64,000 nt of DNA, taken from the NCBI GenBank assembly GCA_002633005.1, contig NMRA01000247.1:221208-285207 (forward strand), written 5' to 3'. Positions 1-13,700 of this stretch are shown in pieces. The position numbers and the translations under genes were made by a program. The stretch comes from Phoronis australis. Taxonomy: Eukaryota; Phoronida; Phoronidae. Every line of letters begins with the position of its first letter. Position 1 is the stretch's first letter. The notes below the pieces were generated by a model. It was not told the DNA's origin, did no database searches, and was given only the letters and a program-made list of their open reading frames with translations.

Positions 1-1499
1 AATGAATCACATCTGTCATTGAAACGTTGACAGTAGAGTTTTCGGTTTATAAAGGTATTAATGTTCTGTGTAGGGATGTTATTTGTGTTGCAGCAAAATT
101 TCGCCAACTTTGACACAATGTGGCCGACAGATGGTATTTAATTTTCTTATTTCATATAAGGTTTATAGCACATGCTTCACTATGTATCATATCTAGGATC
201 AGCCAAAATTTTGAAAACTTGGCGCTCGCAACAATGCAAGAAAAATGAGAAAAGGACAATTCTGGCAATCATGTTTGTCTGAAATTGGTGAGAATTTACC
301 GTATATATTAACTACAGGGATGATCCACACTAGACCATCAAGACATGAAGATAGCAAACATTCAACTTGATAATTAGTAAATTTTTATGTATTGTGTTTG
401 TATTCATCACAATGTTGCGCACCACTTCAGTTTCACCATTGATTCATGTTGATTGTAGACATGTATGCTTATTCTCCACTTAAGTGGTACAAAAATAATT
501 GCCAAAACTATATTTCATTTTTTAAATTCCAATTACCTTGATGGAGATAATGGAACTTTTCCAAATGATATTTTTGACATCCACACACTGCATATTTGCT
601 TAGAATAGACTAAAATTGCCTTAATATTTATTTATGTTGAGAAATTTAACAAAATAGAATTATACTGGTCGGCCATATTGTGTGCTAAAGAAGCGAATAA
701 TTATTGTGTTGTTCATTGTCTTTGTCCTCAAGTAGTACATTGTAAACTGTTGTTGGTTGTCACCAGTGCTTGTTAGGTTAATATTGCGTTTGCCATGTGG
801 TCATCGTCTGTCCAACTTGTCAACTATTATTTTTCGTTGCAACTGACATTCCTATAAAACATGTATCTCAATTTTGAATTGTGCATAAATTATTCTCTAG
901 CGTATTAACAATTTCGTTTTCGGCTTTTTTGGATTATGTGTTAAGTTTACATGCATATTCTCCTACTCTTATATACGGTACTTTAAAAACCTCTAACTTG
1001 GTAACTTATTAACATTTAGCTTAATGTGTGTTATTTTTCTGTTGCTTATAACTTTTGTGGTTGTGATTTGCTAAATTCATTTGCTTTCAAAGCTTTTGGT
1101 TTTAAGGTTCATTACTTTGAAGCCGCGACAAACTCTCATTTCTTCAAAGAAACAACTTTTCATTTTGACCACAGACTGTTGCAAAAATGATCTTGACTTG
1201 TTCTATGGTTTACTGTGTTGAGCTTTGTTTGCAAAAAGTTCAAGGTCAAAAAGAAAAGATTTTCAAACACCTTGTGTATCAAACTAGTTTGGTGATGTTT
1301 GGCCATGCAGTCGTTGAAAACTTGTTCAGCGTAGTTTAGTAAAATATTACCAATTGAATGGAACTCGTGTGATGATCAGTGTTGGTAGCCTTCATAATGT
1401 GTTTTATTGTACAAAGCAGGGCATATAGGATGGTCCAAAACATGCTCGTTTACTACAAAATTGAAACTTCTAACGTAGACAGTTCAAGCCACGTTTTGG
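1..1499. other. Downstream intergenic sequence, nothing recognised
   Basis: AT-rich sequence. I found no convincing coding exon, RNA gene or repeat here. Confidence 0.5.
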
Positions 1500-2210
1500 C
1501 ACCTACCGGTAAGTCAGTGTTACAAATACCAGTCGAGGTCACATTTGCAATGGTCAACTTCTTTCAGGCAGAAGTGTCCCCTTACGGGCTTGCTGTTGTA
1601 AACTTTTCTTTTTTGCATGTGACCAGCCAGGGTCATTTTCTATCCTCTGTAGTTCACACAATGTTGTTGAAGGAATATCTCAAGAATGAAGCTTCATACT
1701 TTGCTCATATTTTATTCAAACTTGGAAAATGTTGACAGACATCTTATGAGGGGAGCTTTAAATTTCATTGATACTTTGTACCAGGTGTAGGTGGGGCAAC
1801 TTTAGCTGCCAGTTTGGTAACCTTGACGTCATTTTCAAGGGCACTGCGAGGAAACCAAGTTTTGACTTCACACACAATATTGTTAACACGATATCTCAAC
1901 AAAGAACCTTTAATTTGATTTTTCATGTTTTGTGCCAAGGTTGGGGGCAGCTCTTGGTGGCAGTCCGTCTTGGTGGCCTTAACATCATTTTCCAAGTTGC
2001 AGTGAGATTAAAATCAAGTTTTGACTTGTGGAAAATGTTGGGGAGGTATCTCAAAAAGGAGCTTTAGATTATGCTCACATTTTTTTTCAAGGTATTGGTA
2101 GAGTTGCTCCCGACATGCAGACAACCTTAACATCGTTATTAGGGTTGTAGCAAGAAATGTTGATATTGTAGTTTATCAAGCACTCCATGAAAGTTCATTT
2201 TAAGGCAAAA
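1500..2210. repeat. Degenerate ~150-bp repeat array, non-coding
   Basis: About four diverged units share GGTATCTCAA-like, GAGCTTTA and ACCTTRACRTCRTTTTC-like landmarks, with starts near 1640, 1790, 1937 and 2090. Short open frames occur on both strands but they run through the repeats and lack gene features. Confidence 0.55.
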
Positions 2211-2424
2211 TTTTCTCATTTGAAAATTTGGAGAATTGCAATTGAATGATCATTTTCAAATGTGTTGGAAATAAAGTGTTACAAAGCTAGTCTTTTTTCC
2301 TTACCCGAATATTCATTACCATGTATAATTATAATATCCTAAATAAACGACTGCTTCCTAAGGTGGTGGGGACTTGGCCACCGTGTGACAATTGCTTTTT
2401 GTGCTCTAGTGTCCCATGACTCAA

Positions 2425-2500
2425 GTTAGCACTGGGACAGGATATTCGCGACCGTACGTCCATTGGTGGCACATTATCCATTCGGCTACCACATGTATGT
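2425..2500 (-). repeat. tRNA-like SINE head (degenerate)
   Basis: On the minus strand, GTAGCCGAATGGATAATG resembles a tRNA A box and D arm, and GGTCGCGAATATCC resembles a B box at roughly tRNA spacing. A full cloverleaf is not formed, so this is a tRNA-derived SINE remnant and not a working tRNA. Confidence 0.5.
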
Positions 2501-2869
2501 AAAGTCCAAAGCAAGGCACTTTACAAAGAAAAGGTGCGACATACACTCATAAAGGCAATATGCATATACCGGTACTTAACTTGCTCGGTAACTGAGTTTT
2601 TGTATTCTGACCACAGTTAAACAATAGTTAATGGCTATCTGATGTTGAGCGTGTACTGTACCATGTATAATTAGGTGTGCGTAGCAGACACTGGATACCT
2701 TTGTCCAGTCACTGGCCTTGCTGTGGCCTTTAGTTATACTGGGGTGCCCTTGCCGTTGCTCCGTCATCAAACTGGTTCTCAAAATCTGGACTCTAACTAA
2801 AACTATTGTCCAAGTTCTTATAAATGTATATCAAAGTGTCAAGAATTTGCTATTGACTGTTGAACTTCC

Positions 2870-4200
2870 CACACATATGAAATATGTCAATTTTTCTCAA
2901 CTTCCTGGAAATAAAGAGGGAAAAACCTGAGCGTACACTTACTATTTTGAGTAATTTAGATAATTCACTTTCCGTCTTACTTTCATGAGAAGTAAGTCAA
3001 ACACTAAAGATGGGTTGCACTTTTTAAGCATCTTCACCGACAGATCATAGTCAGTAAAAACTAGAATTCCGTCTATTGATTCAGAAACGAACAGATTTTT
3101 TTTCTACGAATGTTTATTCGCTAAGCAAGTGAACCAATACAACATTAAAAATATTACAAAAATTCATTTTCAGGATAACCAGTCTCCAAAATATAAAATT
3201 CCTTAATTTTAATCGCATATTCATGAGTTACAGAAAGGTGGAGGAATTTTGACAAATCCATCAAAATTAGTACACACAGCAATCTAAGTAAACATTCAAA
3301 TGTATATCAAATTGACATAAAACTTAATGATTTTTAGAAATATACAAAAATGTAAAAGTTCTCAATAACAACTCTACACGAATAATACCTAAAGCAATAC
3401 TTCCTGTTTAAATACACAAACTTGTGAATATCACCCTAGATCAAATTCATAATGGACTTATCTAATTTCTCGCACTCAGTTAAATTTCAAGTAAGTTATA
3501 ACAGTAATTCGCATTCTTATGAAATACGTGCACTTCTTGTCAATTTCTTGGAAATAAAGAGTGTACAACACATGATCCTCTTACGACTTCAAACAAGAAA
3601 TACAGGTGATACTCAGCAGGCATCTTCACTGAGAGACCAGTCTTGCAACAAGTAGAATTTACAGTCCATTAAAATAATCAGATTTGCTTCTAAGAATGTT
3701 TATTTGCAAATCAAGGGATTCAGTTCCTTAAGATCACAAAGTTAAAAATATCACAAAAATTCAATGTCAGGATAACAACCAAAATATGTAAATTCCTAAT
3801 TTGTCTAATCACATATTTATGAGTTACAGGAAAGTGGAACAATAATGACAAAATTAATGAACATTAGGATACAGAATGATTGAAATTTAAGTAAACAAGT
3901 CATTCAAATATAAATCAACTGAATGACCTACAAAAGTTAATTAATTTTAGAAATCTGCAAAAATGTAAAAGGACGGAATAAATGTTACTTGGAATATTAA
4001 GTGGAATGCACAGTTCTTATTAACAAATATAATAACACCTAATGAAATCTAATTTCTATTTAAGCTTAAAACTTTACACAAAAAATGTGAATGTCACAGC
4101 AGAGCAAATTAAAAATTATGCACATTTCTGATTTCTCACACACTCAATTAGTATTAAGTACAAAAACATCCCGAGTAAATAATTGTAATTCAACATCATA
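2870..4200. repeat. Diverged tandem duplication with ~650-bp period
   Basis: Blocks around 2875-3420 and 3515-4080 share ordered landmarks: TCCTGGAAATAAAGAG versus TTCTTGGAAATAAAGAG, GAATGTTTATT, TTCATGAGTTACAG versus TTTATGAGTTACAG, and TACAAAAATGTAAAAG versus TGCAAAAATGTAAAAG. A third partial copy begins near 4080 (GTGAATGTCACAGCAGAGCAAATT). It lies in the 3' flank of the gene. Confidence 0.75.
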
Positions 4201-4359
4201 AGCAAAAAATAACAATTGCTGACCACATCTGCAAAGAATATTAAGCACATTGCAAACGTTGTAGTAAATTATTGTAATCTAACATAAGCAAAAATAACAA
4301 CTGCTGACCACATCTACAAAGAATATTAAGAACATTGCAGCTGTTGTCCACCATGCACT
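3699..4359 (-). other. Probable 3' UTR with candidate polyadenylation signal
   Basis: AT-rich sequence follows the stop codon on the minus strand. AATAAA (minus) is found at 3699-3704, and another copy lies at 3113-3118 in a duplicated block. The end of the transcript cannot be set from sequence alone. Confidence 0.4.
4195..4345. repeat. 85-bp tandem duplication just after the stop codon
   Basis: Two adjacent copies share AAGCAAAAA-TAACAA, CTGACCACATCT and AAAGAATATTAAG, starting near 4200 and near 4285, with few differences. They lie in the presumed 3' UTR. Confidence 0.8.
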
Positions 4360-4740
4360 TTATCTGCCAGATTTCTTTCCAGATTTCAGAGCAGACTTGG
4401 GTGCCTTTGGACCAGAATCCTTCGCAGGTTCAGACACCTTCATTTCCTTTGTAGGCTGTGCCTTTTGTAACTGAATGGTTGCTTCTTCAATAAGTCTTGT
4501 CGTCGAACTCTTTTGTTTTTCTAAAACTAGCAGTTTATTTCTAGCCAGGGAAAGTTTTGCAACAGCTGCCTTGACAACACTAGAATCTTGTGCCTCCTCC
4601 TGATTGGCAAGTGCTGACTGTGATGCTACTTCCTGTTCCAATTGGCCAATGAGATCGCATTGAACAATAATGTCCTTAGTGGTGTTGGAAAAGTCTGCAT
4701 TCAATTTATCTATACGATCCTCCAAGAGAGCAATTTCATC
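4360..4740 (-). CDS. Exon 70 (last): C-terminal coiled coil and basic tail, with stop codon
   Basis: Phase 0 in. It encodes 126 residues and then TAA (4360-4362). It opens DEIALLEDRIDKLNADF, a heptad-rich coiled coil, and ends in a Lys/Ser/Pro-rich tail finishing KSALKSGKKSGR. The acceptor is the AG complementary to CT at 4741-4742. The basic tail could bind acidic partners or tubulin, but that is inference only. Confidence 0.88.
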   Translation of the reverse strand, partial: DEIALLEDRIDKLNADFSNTTKDIIVQCDLIGQLEQEVASQSALANQEEAQDSSVVKAAVAKLSLARNKLLVLEKQKSSTTRLIEEATIQLQKAQPTKEMKVSEPAKDSGPKAPKSALKSGKKSGR

Positions 4741-7700
4741 CTGGAAACAAGAGTAATGCTGAGCGTCAATATGCACCCATCGCGCGCGCGTGTGTGTGTG
4801 TGTGTCACAAATGGCAAAGACATAAGGGTACTCATTTTTTCAATGAGTGTAGGAAAGCTCAACCGCCTAAAATCGCAACAATCTAGATGCACAGCAAAAC
4901 AATCGGCCAATCAAAAGTAATAAGTAGAAAAGAAGTGACCAATAGAAAAGAAGATATAAGGAGGTAAACTGAATGATCGGTAAAGGTTTGATCCTTGGCA
5001 GAAAATGAAGCAAGATTAATTACCTGTGAACATATTATCCAAGAGGGACAGTTGACATTCAGTTAGATAACAGGGACAGTAAGATAACCAACAGAGACAG
5101 GCAGGCAGGGAACTATAGATTAAAATGCAAATTAATATGCTTCAAGACCGCCTGACCATTTACAATTAATGTAATATACATTCAAGGCAAACTAACAGGC
5201 TACGAAAGTCAGTAAAATTTCATTCAATACACATATTTCAAATTTTGTAACAATTCTTAACAGTTTGACAGATAGAAAGTCAGATACCAAAAGTGAACAT
5301 TAAAATCATGCTGTAAAAGGCCGCAGAACATGTCAGTTGCCGTCTTTATACAAATAAATGTATGAATATTTCATGAAGTTCCACCAAATGCCATGGTATT
5401 CACAGAAGCAGATGCAAAATTGCCACAAGGGGACACAGCGCTAGACAAACAGTACGTTCAAAGTCAACTTAAAAGTTGACTTTTGAATGTACAGCTTAAA
5501 ATCTGTGATCTCTTAATGAACACAATTATCAAATTCCACGAAAATCCTTCAAAGAACTCTAATCCCATCTGTCATTTGAAAATAACATACATTTACCACA
5601 TGCTTGACTTTGTTCTTGTCCTCCATTTTGTTCACAAACGTCTGCCACAGAGCTGTTCCAGTCATGTTGGCTGTGTCTGCTACCCTCCTTGGCATCAGTG
5701 TTTTACCTGCAGAGACACAACCCAGGGATATTACTTACAGTTAAGAGTATTAAGCTGCAGTTTGACATGCGAATCCCACTTCACTATCCGAACACATTAT
5801 AAACTGAATAAATAATAACTAGTGAAAATATACCACAACACTGACATCAACCATAAATCAAGCAGTCAATTGTGATTTTGTGCGATTTATGAGTACAATC
5901 GGCTAAACGTTGTGTAAGAGAAGTTTTTATTGCTACTACAAATTAATTGGTATTGACTCAATAAACTCATCAGTAGCCAAGCAATGATACTCGTTTATAT
6001 TGTAACCATTTTCTATCGATTCCAGGATGAAACATTTTTTAAAGTGATATAAATTTATTGAAGAATAAACAGAACGTACAAAGAAATAATGACAAACCCA
6101 GAAATCGCAAAACATTATATCTGGGTTGTAAACAATTCATAAATGAAACTAATATACATAGAGGTATATACATTTAAGTAGTATCTAATATAAGGATGAA
6201 ACTTTCCATTTTCCAAATGTTGTTTTCCCCAAAAAGAAATTAGCTTTATACTTATTTCAGATGATCATTTATGAAGGCAAATTTGTGAATGAAACCAGGT
6301 CAAGTGAGTATTGACCTTTAGGAGTTTGGTAGTACATACCTGACGCAGCGTTTCTGTCAAACAGTTCAGTGTCCACAGCAGCCATAGTCCCATGATACTT
6401 GGCGGAGGCCATCTTGGATTCCACGTCTCCTAGGTAATCCTGCAGCTTACTGTGCACATGGAAACTTGTGTATTTAGTCAACCTGAAAAGAAAAATGTAA
6501 TGATGAGATTTATTAGAGATTGAGTGACCTTTGTAGATCACATTTCCCCCTGAAATTATTCAAATAATACAGCAAAAATAGACACACCTTTCTGCAGTGA
6601 CACCACAACTACTCAATGCCACACTATAGTTAAGTGCAAAATTGTGAACAATGTTATCGCATACTGTCTAGAATTTCAAATCTGATGTATAGTAAGTCTC
6701 AGTCGCAAATTTACAGAAAGATCTTTATTAACTTCTAAACCTTTGGTTGCGAAAGATGAAGTCATCTTTTCTCATATACTTTCAGCTAAAGGCTTAATGG
6801 GTTACAATGCATCTGTCCCACCATTCCTACATCTGTTATTTCTGGACCTAAACTGTACAAAAGGGTGTTTTTTTCTTCACAGAAGCTCTTTAACATAGGT
6901 CCCTTTTTGAAGTTCACTCTCTAAATGGGTGAGTAGGCTTATTTTGAGTACCACGTGAGAGTAAGTCTCACCTCTGCTGCAGTCGTTCTTTGTTGAAGTG
7001 TACACCCTCAATGTCTGTTGCTGGCAGCAGCTTGACGTCCAACAAATCAGAGACTGTGTTTGACTTTTCCTCTTCATTGCTACATTCGCCAAATGTCTCA
7101 GCCAGTGCCTGCTGGGCTGTCTTCTCCCCATCAGAGGTGGAGCTAATTGACGGGTTGGAGGATTGGCGGTAACGCGCAAAGAACAAGTCATCGCAAAGGA
7201 CGGTGAGGGCGCGGTAGAATTCTTTTGTGAACTCTGGATCAGTGTCATCTCTCAGGTCACCTGGAAAGACAGAGGTCAGGTCAGGTCAGGTCACATCAGG
7301 TCAGGTTAAGGAACAAATATGGACACTTGCGAACACATTACACAAAACCAGTCCTGCACCAGTTACGAGGAAGCCACATGAGAACAACTGCCTTAATATC
7401 AAGATGCATGCTTATTAACATGTAATTATGCATGAGAACACCATCGGAAGGTTTTCTATTGTCTTGAAAAATTAGTTTCTTTCAATCTAGTAATTACAAA
7501 GAATTGGCACAAAACAGCGTTGGAAAATATGATTAACATAGCGTAATTAATAATAACAGGGACTCAAAGACCAAAACTAAAGTATGAGTAAGTCAATTAT
7601 GATGAAACAAAACAACAAGAAGCATTTATTGAAAATGAAGGGGATACCATGTCAGTCACTGAGTCTATAACACATCCAACAATGTGAGACAGTTGACAGC

Positions 7701-10700
7701 AGGTGATGGAAACACCGTATAAACCAAAGATTGAGGTAATCGCGACAACAAGGCAGTGAAGTGTGATATGGCTGGATTGCTCAGAACATGGATAGAGTAT
7801 TTCATATGACGTTTAAGGCTTTAACGACCGAGAATAGCTAGAATGATGAGCAAGTCAAGTCATATTGAGTCTTGATTGTCTTAGAAGAGCACTGAATGTC
7901 ATTAAGAAGAAGTGTTGTAGTCAACTCACCAGATTTGATATGAGACAGGCTGTGAGCAATAACCATGGCAAACTGGCCGACTGAATCCATACGTGATGTT
8001 CTGACATACAAAATACGATTGTTGGCATCATAGTAGAAAGAGTTGCGGTAGGCATTGTGTGTGAAATTCTTATTGGCAGGTGTCTTCTTAGCAAGTAACA
8101 GTGTAACGGGGGTGTGCTGGCAATGGGCGGCAATGAGATCCATGATGAAGCAGCCATACTTGTACACAACAAACTCGCGTACATCCAGTCTGTTCAGGTC
8201 TACAGGTTCAAGCTCTGTGTCACCGTCCCAGTCTACATCCTTTTTGTCCTGATAGCCAGTACCTGTGGAGGCATACCATACATTACAGTATATGTTGTAT
8301 ACTCAAGGATCTGTTAACAATCATTGACTTCATCATCTGGCCAGTGAAGACCACCAAATCACACAGGAACAAAAATGTTTAGGTTCCAGAGGTTTGTAGC
8401 AATAAAGGCTTTGAATTCCTTAAAGTTTGGTACTGTTTAGAAAGTGAAAAACAGCTATAACTTTACCTGGCGCCATCTTTTGGCCTCGTACTGCACCGCT
8501 GGACACCAGACGCTTGATCTGTTCCACCTTCTGGTAAAGAGGCGACTGCATCAACAGGGCGATGAACTCAGCATCGTCGACAGGTGCTGCCATCATGTAA
8601 CTGAGTGGAACACCAGTGCCTGATGACGCCACTGCCTGACCAACAGATGGAGCTCCAACTGCATTAGCGGAAGGCTGGAGCTGTTGGGACGAACCAGTCC
8701 CAGTTGGTTGCATTTCACCAGTTGATGAGGCCAAATCCATGTTGACGCTTTGTTTCAAAGTGAGAACCTGTCAAGTCACAAAAACATTCAAGTTTAATTA
8801 CATTCAAGTTTAATTTCAATACAACAAAGCTGTCAATTTTACTGTATTAAAATTGAACAAATACTCGTCCACTCATTGGCACTGATACAAGCACTGAGTT
8901 GATATACTGTTGGCGCACCATCATGTTTTCTGTGTCGTGAATGGTAAGTAAAAATTTCATGAAGAAGAAAATTACCAACTAAAATAATTTACCACAAAAT
9001 GCTATGAGGTCAGAATAAAAATACTCTTACAGTCAGTGGTTTTACTTAAAAACCACAAACATTGCAGAAGGTGGCTTTTTGTAAGTGTGGAGTGAAGGAA
9101 AATTCAGTTGACACAAAGAGACAGTAGATTGCTAACTTAAAGAACAACAGATAAAATAGTCATCTATTTCACTCACTCCACAACGAGGAAGGGCTGATGT
9201 CTGCAATGTTTGGTGCTTTTTAAATACAACTGATTGAAAATGTTCTTTTCTTTTGACTTAATATCACTTTGTTAAGGTGTTGTTTTTGAATAAATGTAGA
9301 GAATTGGAGGATTCATGACTGTCACACATTCTGTCATGTTGCTCTACAACCAGAGACATCTACTGCTTGAAACAGAAGTGGACGTCATTTTGCTGGGTAC
9401 CACAGTGAGGCCCCAAGAATACTCTTGACACTTATGGTGTTGCATTATCTGGCTTTTTAATTTTTGAGTTTCCTGCATCTATAAAAGGCACTATTTATTA
9501 CCAAGACACATTACAAAGATATCCAACACGATAATTAAATTTCGAGATTATTCATGCTGTCACTTTATACATCTCTGTTATATCTGCTCTATATTGTTCT
9601 TTAAAGAAGCTGCAAATATACTGCGAGTTTGAGAGAGTGTTCATCAAAATTATAAATAAACAACACCGCGTTCAGCTAGTTTCACACACAAGAGGGCTGT
9701 TGCCAATCCTTTCAAACTGTAATTAAAGTCACTTTAAATCTGAGCACGCTGACCTCATCTGCCTTCAGTTGCTCTTGTTCTCTCTTCTGTTGTTGATCAA
9801 ACTCTCGCCTAGTCTCCTCAGCCTCTTCTTGAGCTTGCGCCTGTTTCGCCTTCAGTTTCTCCTCACGTCTCTTTCTCAGTTTCTCCTACAATGGCACAGA
9901 CAAAACTTTATTACGTAATGACTTAACACCAACTTGAGGCTTTTGTGTAATTTTCATGTCACCAAAACAGAATGCAATCACTTTGAAACTGAAGTCTATT
10001 CTGTAACATAAGCAATATAGAAACTGTACAGGTAAGCAATCTACTTCCTCTTTGTATGTCGTCTGTATTTTCCCTACTCCACAAGTCTTCAAATAGTGAT
10101 GGGTCTAGTCAACGTAATAACATCAGGGTTACTATCCCCTTCATATCCGGGGTCTCGGATAGAATTAAGTCCCACTTGAGAAACTTTGACATTGCCACAG
10201 CTTTGAAACCCATCAACTCTCCCAGGAGTCAACTGGTCTGGGTGAAAGACAAGGTTCCCAGGGATAAGTCTCTATTGTGGTTTATGGCATTATGTGTGAG
10301 GACACATAGTGTACTGATTCTGCTGTTTTCACTCATATCATGACTGAACAACATTCATTTGATACCAGTGATGTATGCATTTTGGATCATGAGGAAAACT
10401 GGTTCAAACGTGGAGTTAAACAATCCATCTACAAATGTGTTGAATGCCCCCCTTTGAATCACCAAGGTGGATTAAGATTCAAACTTTACAAAACACGGGA
10501 TTGAGCACTGCGTTTTATTCCACACAGATTACGTAATCAGGTGTAAGTCACCACGGCATCAGCTAGTGAAAGTCCTCACGATGAAGACGCAACACTGCTC
10601 AGTCGATATGTCTGTCTGTATTAGGTTTTAATTCTTTTCTATAGTTCAAACTATGGTCACTACAGTTCCAAGTGAATGCCTGCAGTTAACCGCAAATGAC

Positions 10701-13700
10701 TTTTGAGCTTAAATGTGGTCCGACCCTACTGCCAACAAAAGTTTGTGTACTCAAAAGATGGCGGCCTCCATGATTTATACGATGTGTACCGTATTCCCAT
10801 AACAATCAACAAGTTGCCGCTATGTAAAATATGAATTTACTAAAAGCAATATGTTTCAACTGCTTATTATATAATGAATGCTGCTTTAGTATGTAGGTGA
10901 CTTAACATTTAATATTTCATGCAAAAGTTTGGTCTAGATCGAGTCATAGATGAACAGACAGCATTCACTTGCTTGCTCCAGTATAAATGTCCGTTTCATT
11001 ATTGTATTCAGGCTGACTATAGTTAACCATAAATTGTGTAGTGAAAATGGTCTGAAAATCACTGAAGCTCAAGTCAGACACAAATGAAACCTTAAAAGTC
11101 AAAGGTGAAAATATGTTTACTGCCTTGCACTGTTTTGCCCAACTGTGCTTGCCTTGTTAAACAATATTTTTTCTGCGGCTTATTAAAAATATGAAAAAAA
11201 ATTGCTATGTAGTTGTAAATACCACTCTCACACAATAATTCAAGTTCAACTTTCTTACTCACAAGTTAGACTGCATTGTTACCAGGGAAACTATGAAAAT
11301 CAAACGCGCAACATCAAAGACAAGGATCCCAGCCAACATATTAGTTCTTCATAGATGGGACAAATTGACGTAGGCCATAAGTGTCACGTGACTGCGCGAT
11401 GTATACCTGCAGACTGCTCTGCATCCTCAGTTTGTCGGCGTCAATGGCGTTGATGTGCTTCTGCAGGTTCTTGTTATGCTCGTCCAGGATTCGCTGTTGC
11501 TCGTCCTCACTGGCACCCTGACTGGCCAGTCGCTGGATCTCATCCTGCCGATGGAAATTGCCATCTTTAATTCATTCAGACCAGCAGTGAACATTAGTAA
11601 GCACAGCATGACAACATGCCAGGCTTGAACAGGTCATCGTTGAGACAGCATGGGCAATGAGATGACTTCATAAGCCATTCAAGTCTTTTTCTAAACAAAT
11701 TCTGTTTATTCACAACATTTCTATCACCAATAGCACATTCAAGTTTCTGGTTAAAAAATCAATAAGCCCGAACTGATTGTCACGCCTTGTCAGATCTCGT
11801 CTAGTCACCAGTTTTTATGTCTTAGATCAACATAATGCATTACAAGCGTAAGAGTGAAGGCTAACTGTTTTCTTGTGGACATAAATGGTTTCCAGCAACT
11901 CATTTTTGACATGATCTTTTAAATCAATATTGTATCAACATTCGAGTCAACTCAATTTTTAATTACATAGCAGTCTCACAGGTTTAACCTCTTCATGTTT
12001 TTGTGTTTTGTTTACCATGTTGCAGTTAAGAAAGTTAAAGCCTACCCAAACACTGTTGTACCATGTTTATACTACACACCTTAATCTTCTGCCTGTTAAC
12101 CTTGACAATCTCCTCCTTCCTGTTGGCCAAGTACTCCACCTTCTTCTTGTGTTTCTGCTCTTCTCTTTCCATCTCCAAGTCCAACTCTTGGTTGAAGCCA
12201 TTTAGTTCTGCCTCAATACGGCTCTTTTCAGAAGCTTCAAATTCTGCAAAGAATCATTAGCTACAGAACTGCTTGTAGTGAGAGAAAGCTCTTAAAAATT
12301 TCTGAACAGTCATTCATGGAACACTCCGCAGTTACAGGGTGCATTATTTGACTGTACTTCGGGAGCAAGTTTTCTGTTATACAGAATTTGTTGAATACAC
12401 GACACTTTTCATTTTTCACGGTCTTTATTCCGTTGCGTTCATACTTTCTGAACAAAACTCTACTCTCTACTGAACATAGATACAGTAATTGACCTAGCGA
12501 CATAATTAAAAAGACACACGATATTTCGAAACATACTTGTTTCATTCTCAAGTGAAGATAAAATGACGCAGTAATGCCACCACAGAGTATAAGCTGACGA
12601 CACACACAGTGAGACACGGCGGGTGTGAAATACTGCAAAGAATGACTAAAGAATTACTGCGTCATTTTATCTTCACTTGAGAATGAAACAAGTATGTTTC
12701 GAAATATCGTGTGTCTTTTTAATTATGTCGCTAGGTCAATTACTGTATCTATGTTCAGTAGAGAGTAGAGTTTTGTTCAGAAAGTATGAACGCAACGGAA
12801 TAAAGACCGTGAAAAATGAAAAGGTGCATTATTTGTGAACTTAGCACCACCGATGAAATGAGTAAGAAATGAGTCCCGAGTCAAACCCTAAAATTTGAGG
12901 TACGATGAAGAAATACATTTTGTGAATTAACCTTTCTCATTAATATCACAGATTAGAGGTATGTAAGGGCAAAATGTTTTCTGCACGATGTTGAATTTCA
13001 TTAAGCCAAAGAAAAGGATTTTTTTTATTTGAATGACTGTATGAAATATTGATAATGATGCGTGGGAGGAAACTGAGTTGTGATTCAAGAGAAAAGAAGT
13101 ACACCTCATAAAAAAAATTGTGTTAATGATATAATGACATTGATAATGAGACCCTCATGCAGGACATGAAGATTGCCTAGCCTGAGATAAACACAAATTA
13201 AAAAAATAATAAAGTCTGTTCAACCCATAGACCTTTAGGAACATTTTACGCCATTTTAGCAGCTGCTTAAGATAATGATATATGTGACAACACACCATTT
13301 AGTTTCTCATGTTACAGTATTTAGAATAATTCTACTTTCCACTGGAGCACTGTCAAACACACTTACCTTCTCGCTCTTTCCTCAGTTGTTCTTCTTTGTC
13401 ACGTCGTTGTTGCTCCAGCCTCGCTTTCACATTTTCCAGCTCTTCAGCCGCAGCACTCGCCTGTTCAGCACTCTGGTGATCAGGTGAGAATTCTTTCAAT
13501 GCATCTGCAAATTCTTTGTAGTGCCTCTCCTTCAGTTCTAGCTTGGCTCGTGCATACTGAACCTCCCAGTCAGTAACAGCGCCGCGTTCAATTGCCTTTT
13601 GCTCATCAGCCATTTTCTTGTCCAAATCATTGAGCTGCAGTTGGTGCTGATTCAAGAGTTGTGCCTTGCGTTGTTGCAACTCCTCAGGGTCAAGGTCTTC

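Larger units (their letters stand above)
4741..13366. other. Introns of the C-terminal part with nothing further recognised
   Basis: Outside the repeats listed separately, the introns 5707-6339, 6483-6971, 8768-9753 and 11545-12079 show no recognisable element. The 1.5-kb intron 9886-11406 holds the Penelope-like remnant and is otherwise blank to me. Confidence 0.5.

Noticed and set aside
1379-1735. 118-residue plus-strand open frame as a gene
   Set aside because: No recognisable domain, it runs into a degenerate repeat, and there is no sign of splicing partners or promoter.
7272-7310. Nuclear-receptor response element from repeated AGGTCA
   Set aside because: It is a simple pentanucleotide repeat inside an intron; half-site matches are expected by chance in such a run.
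7930-8262. Active metalloprotease domain
   Set aside because: The motif is HSLSH; the catalytic Glu of HExxH is absent.
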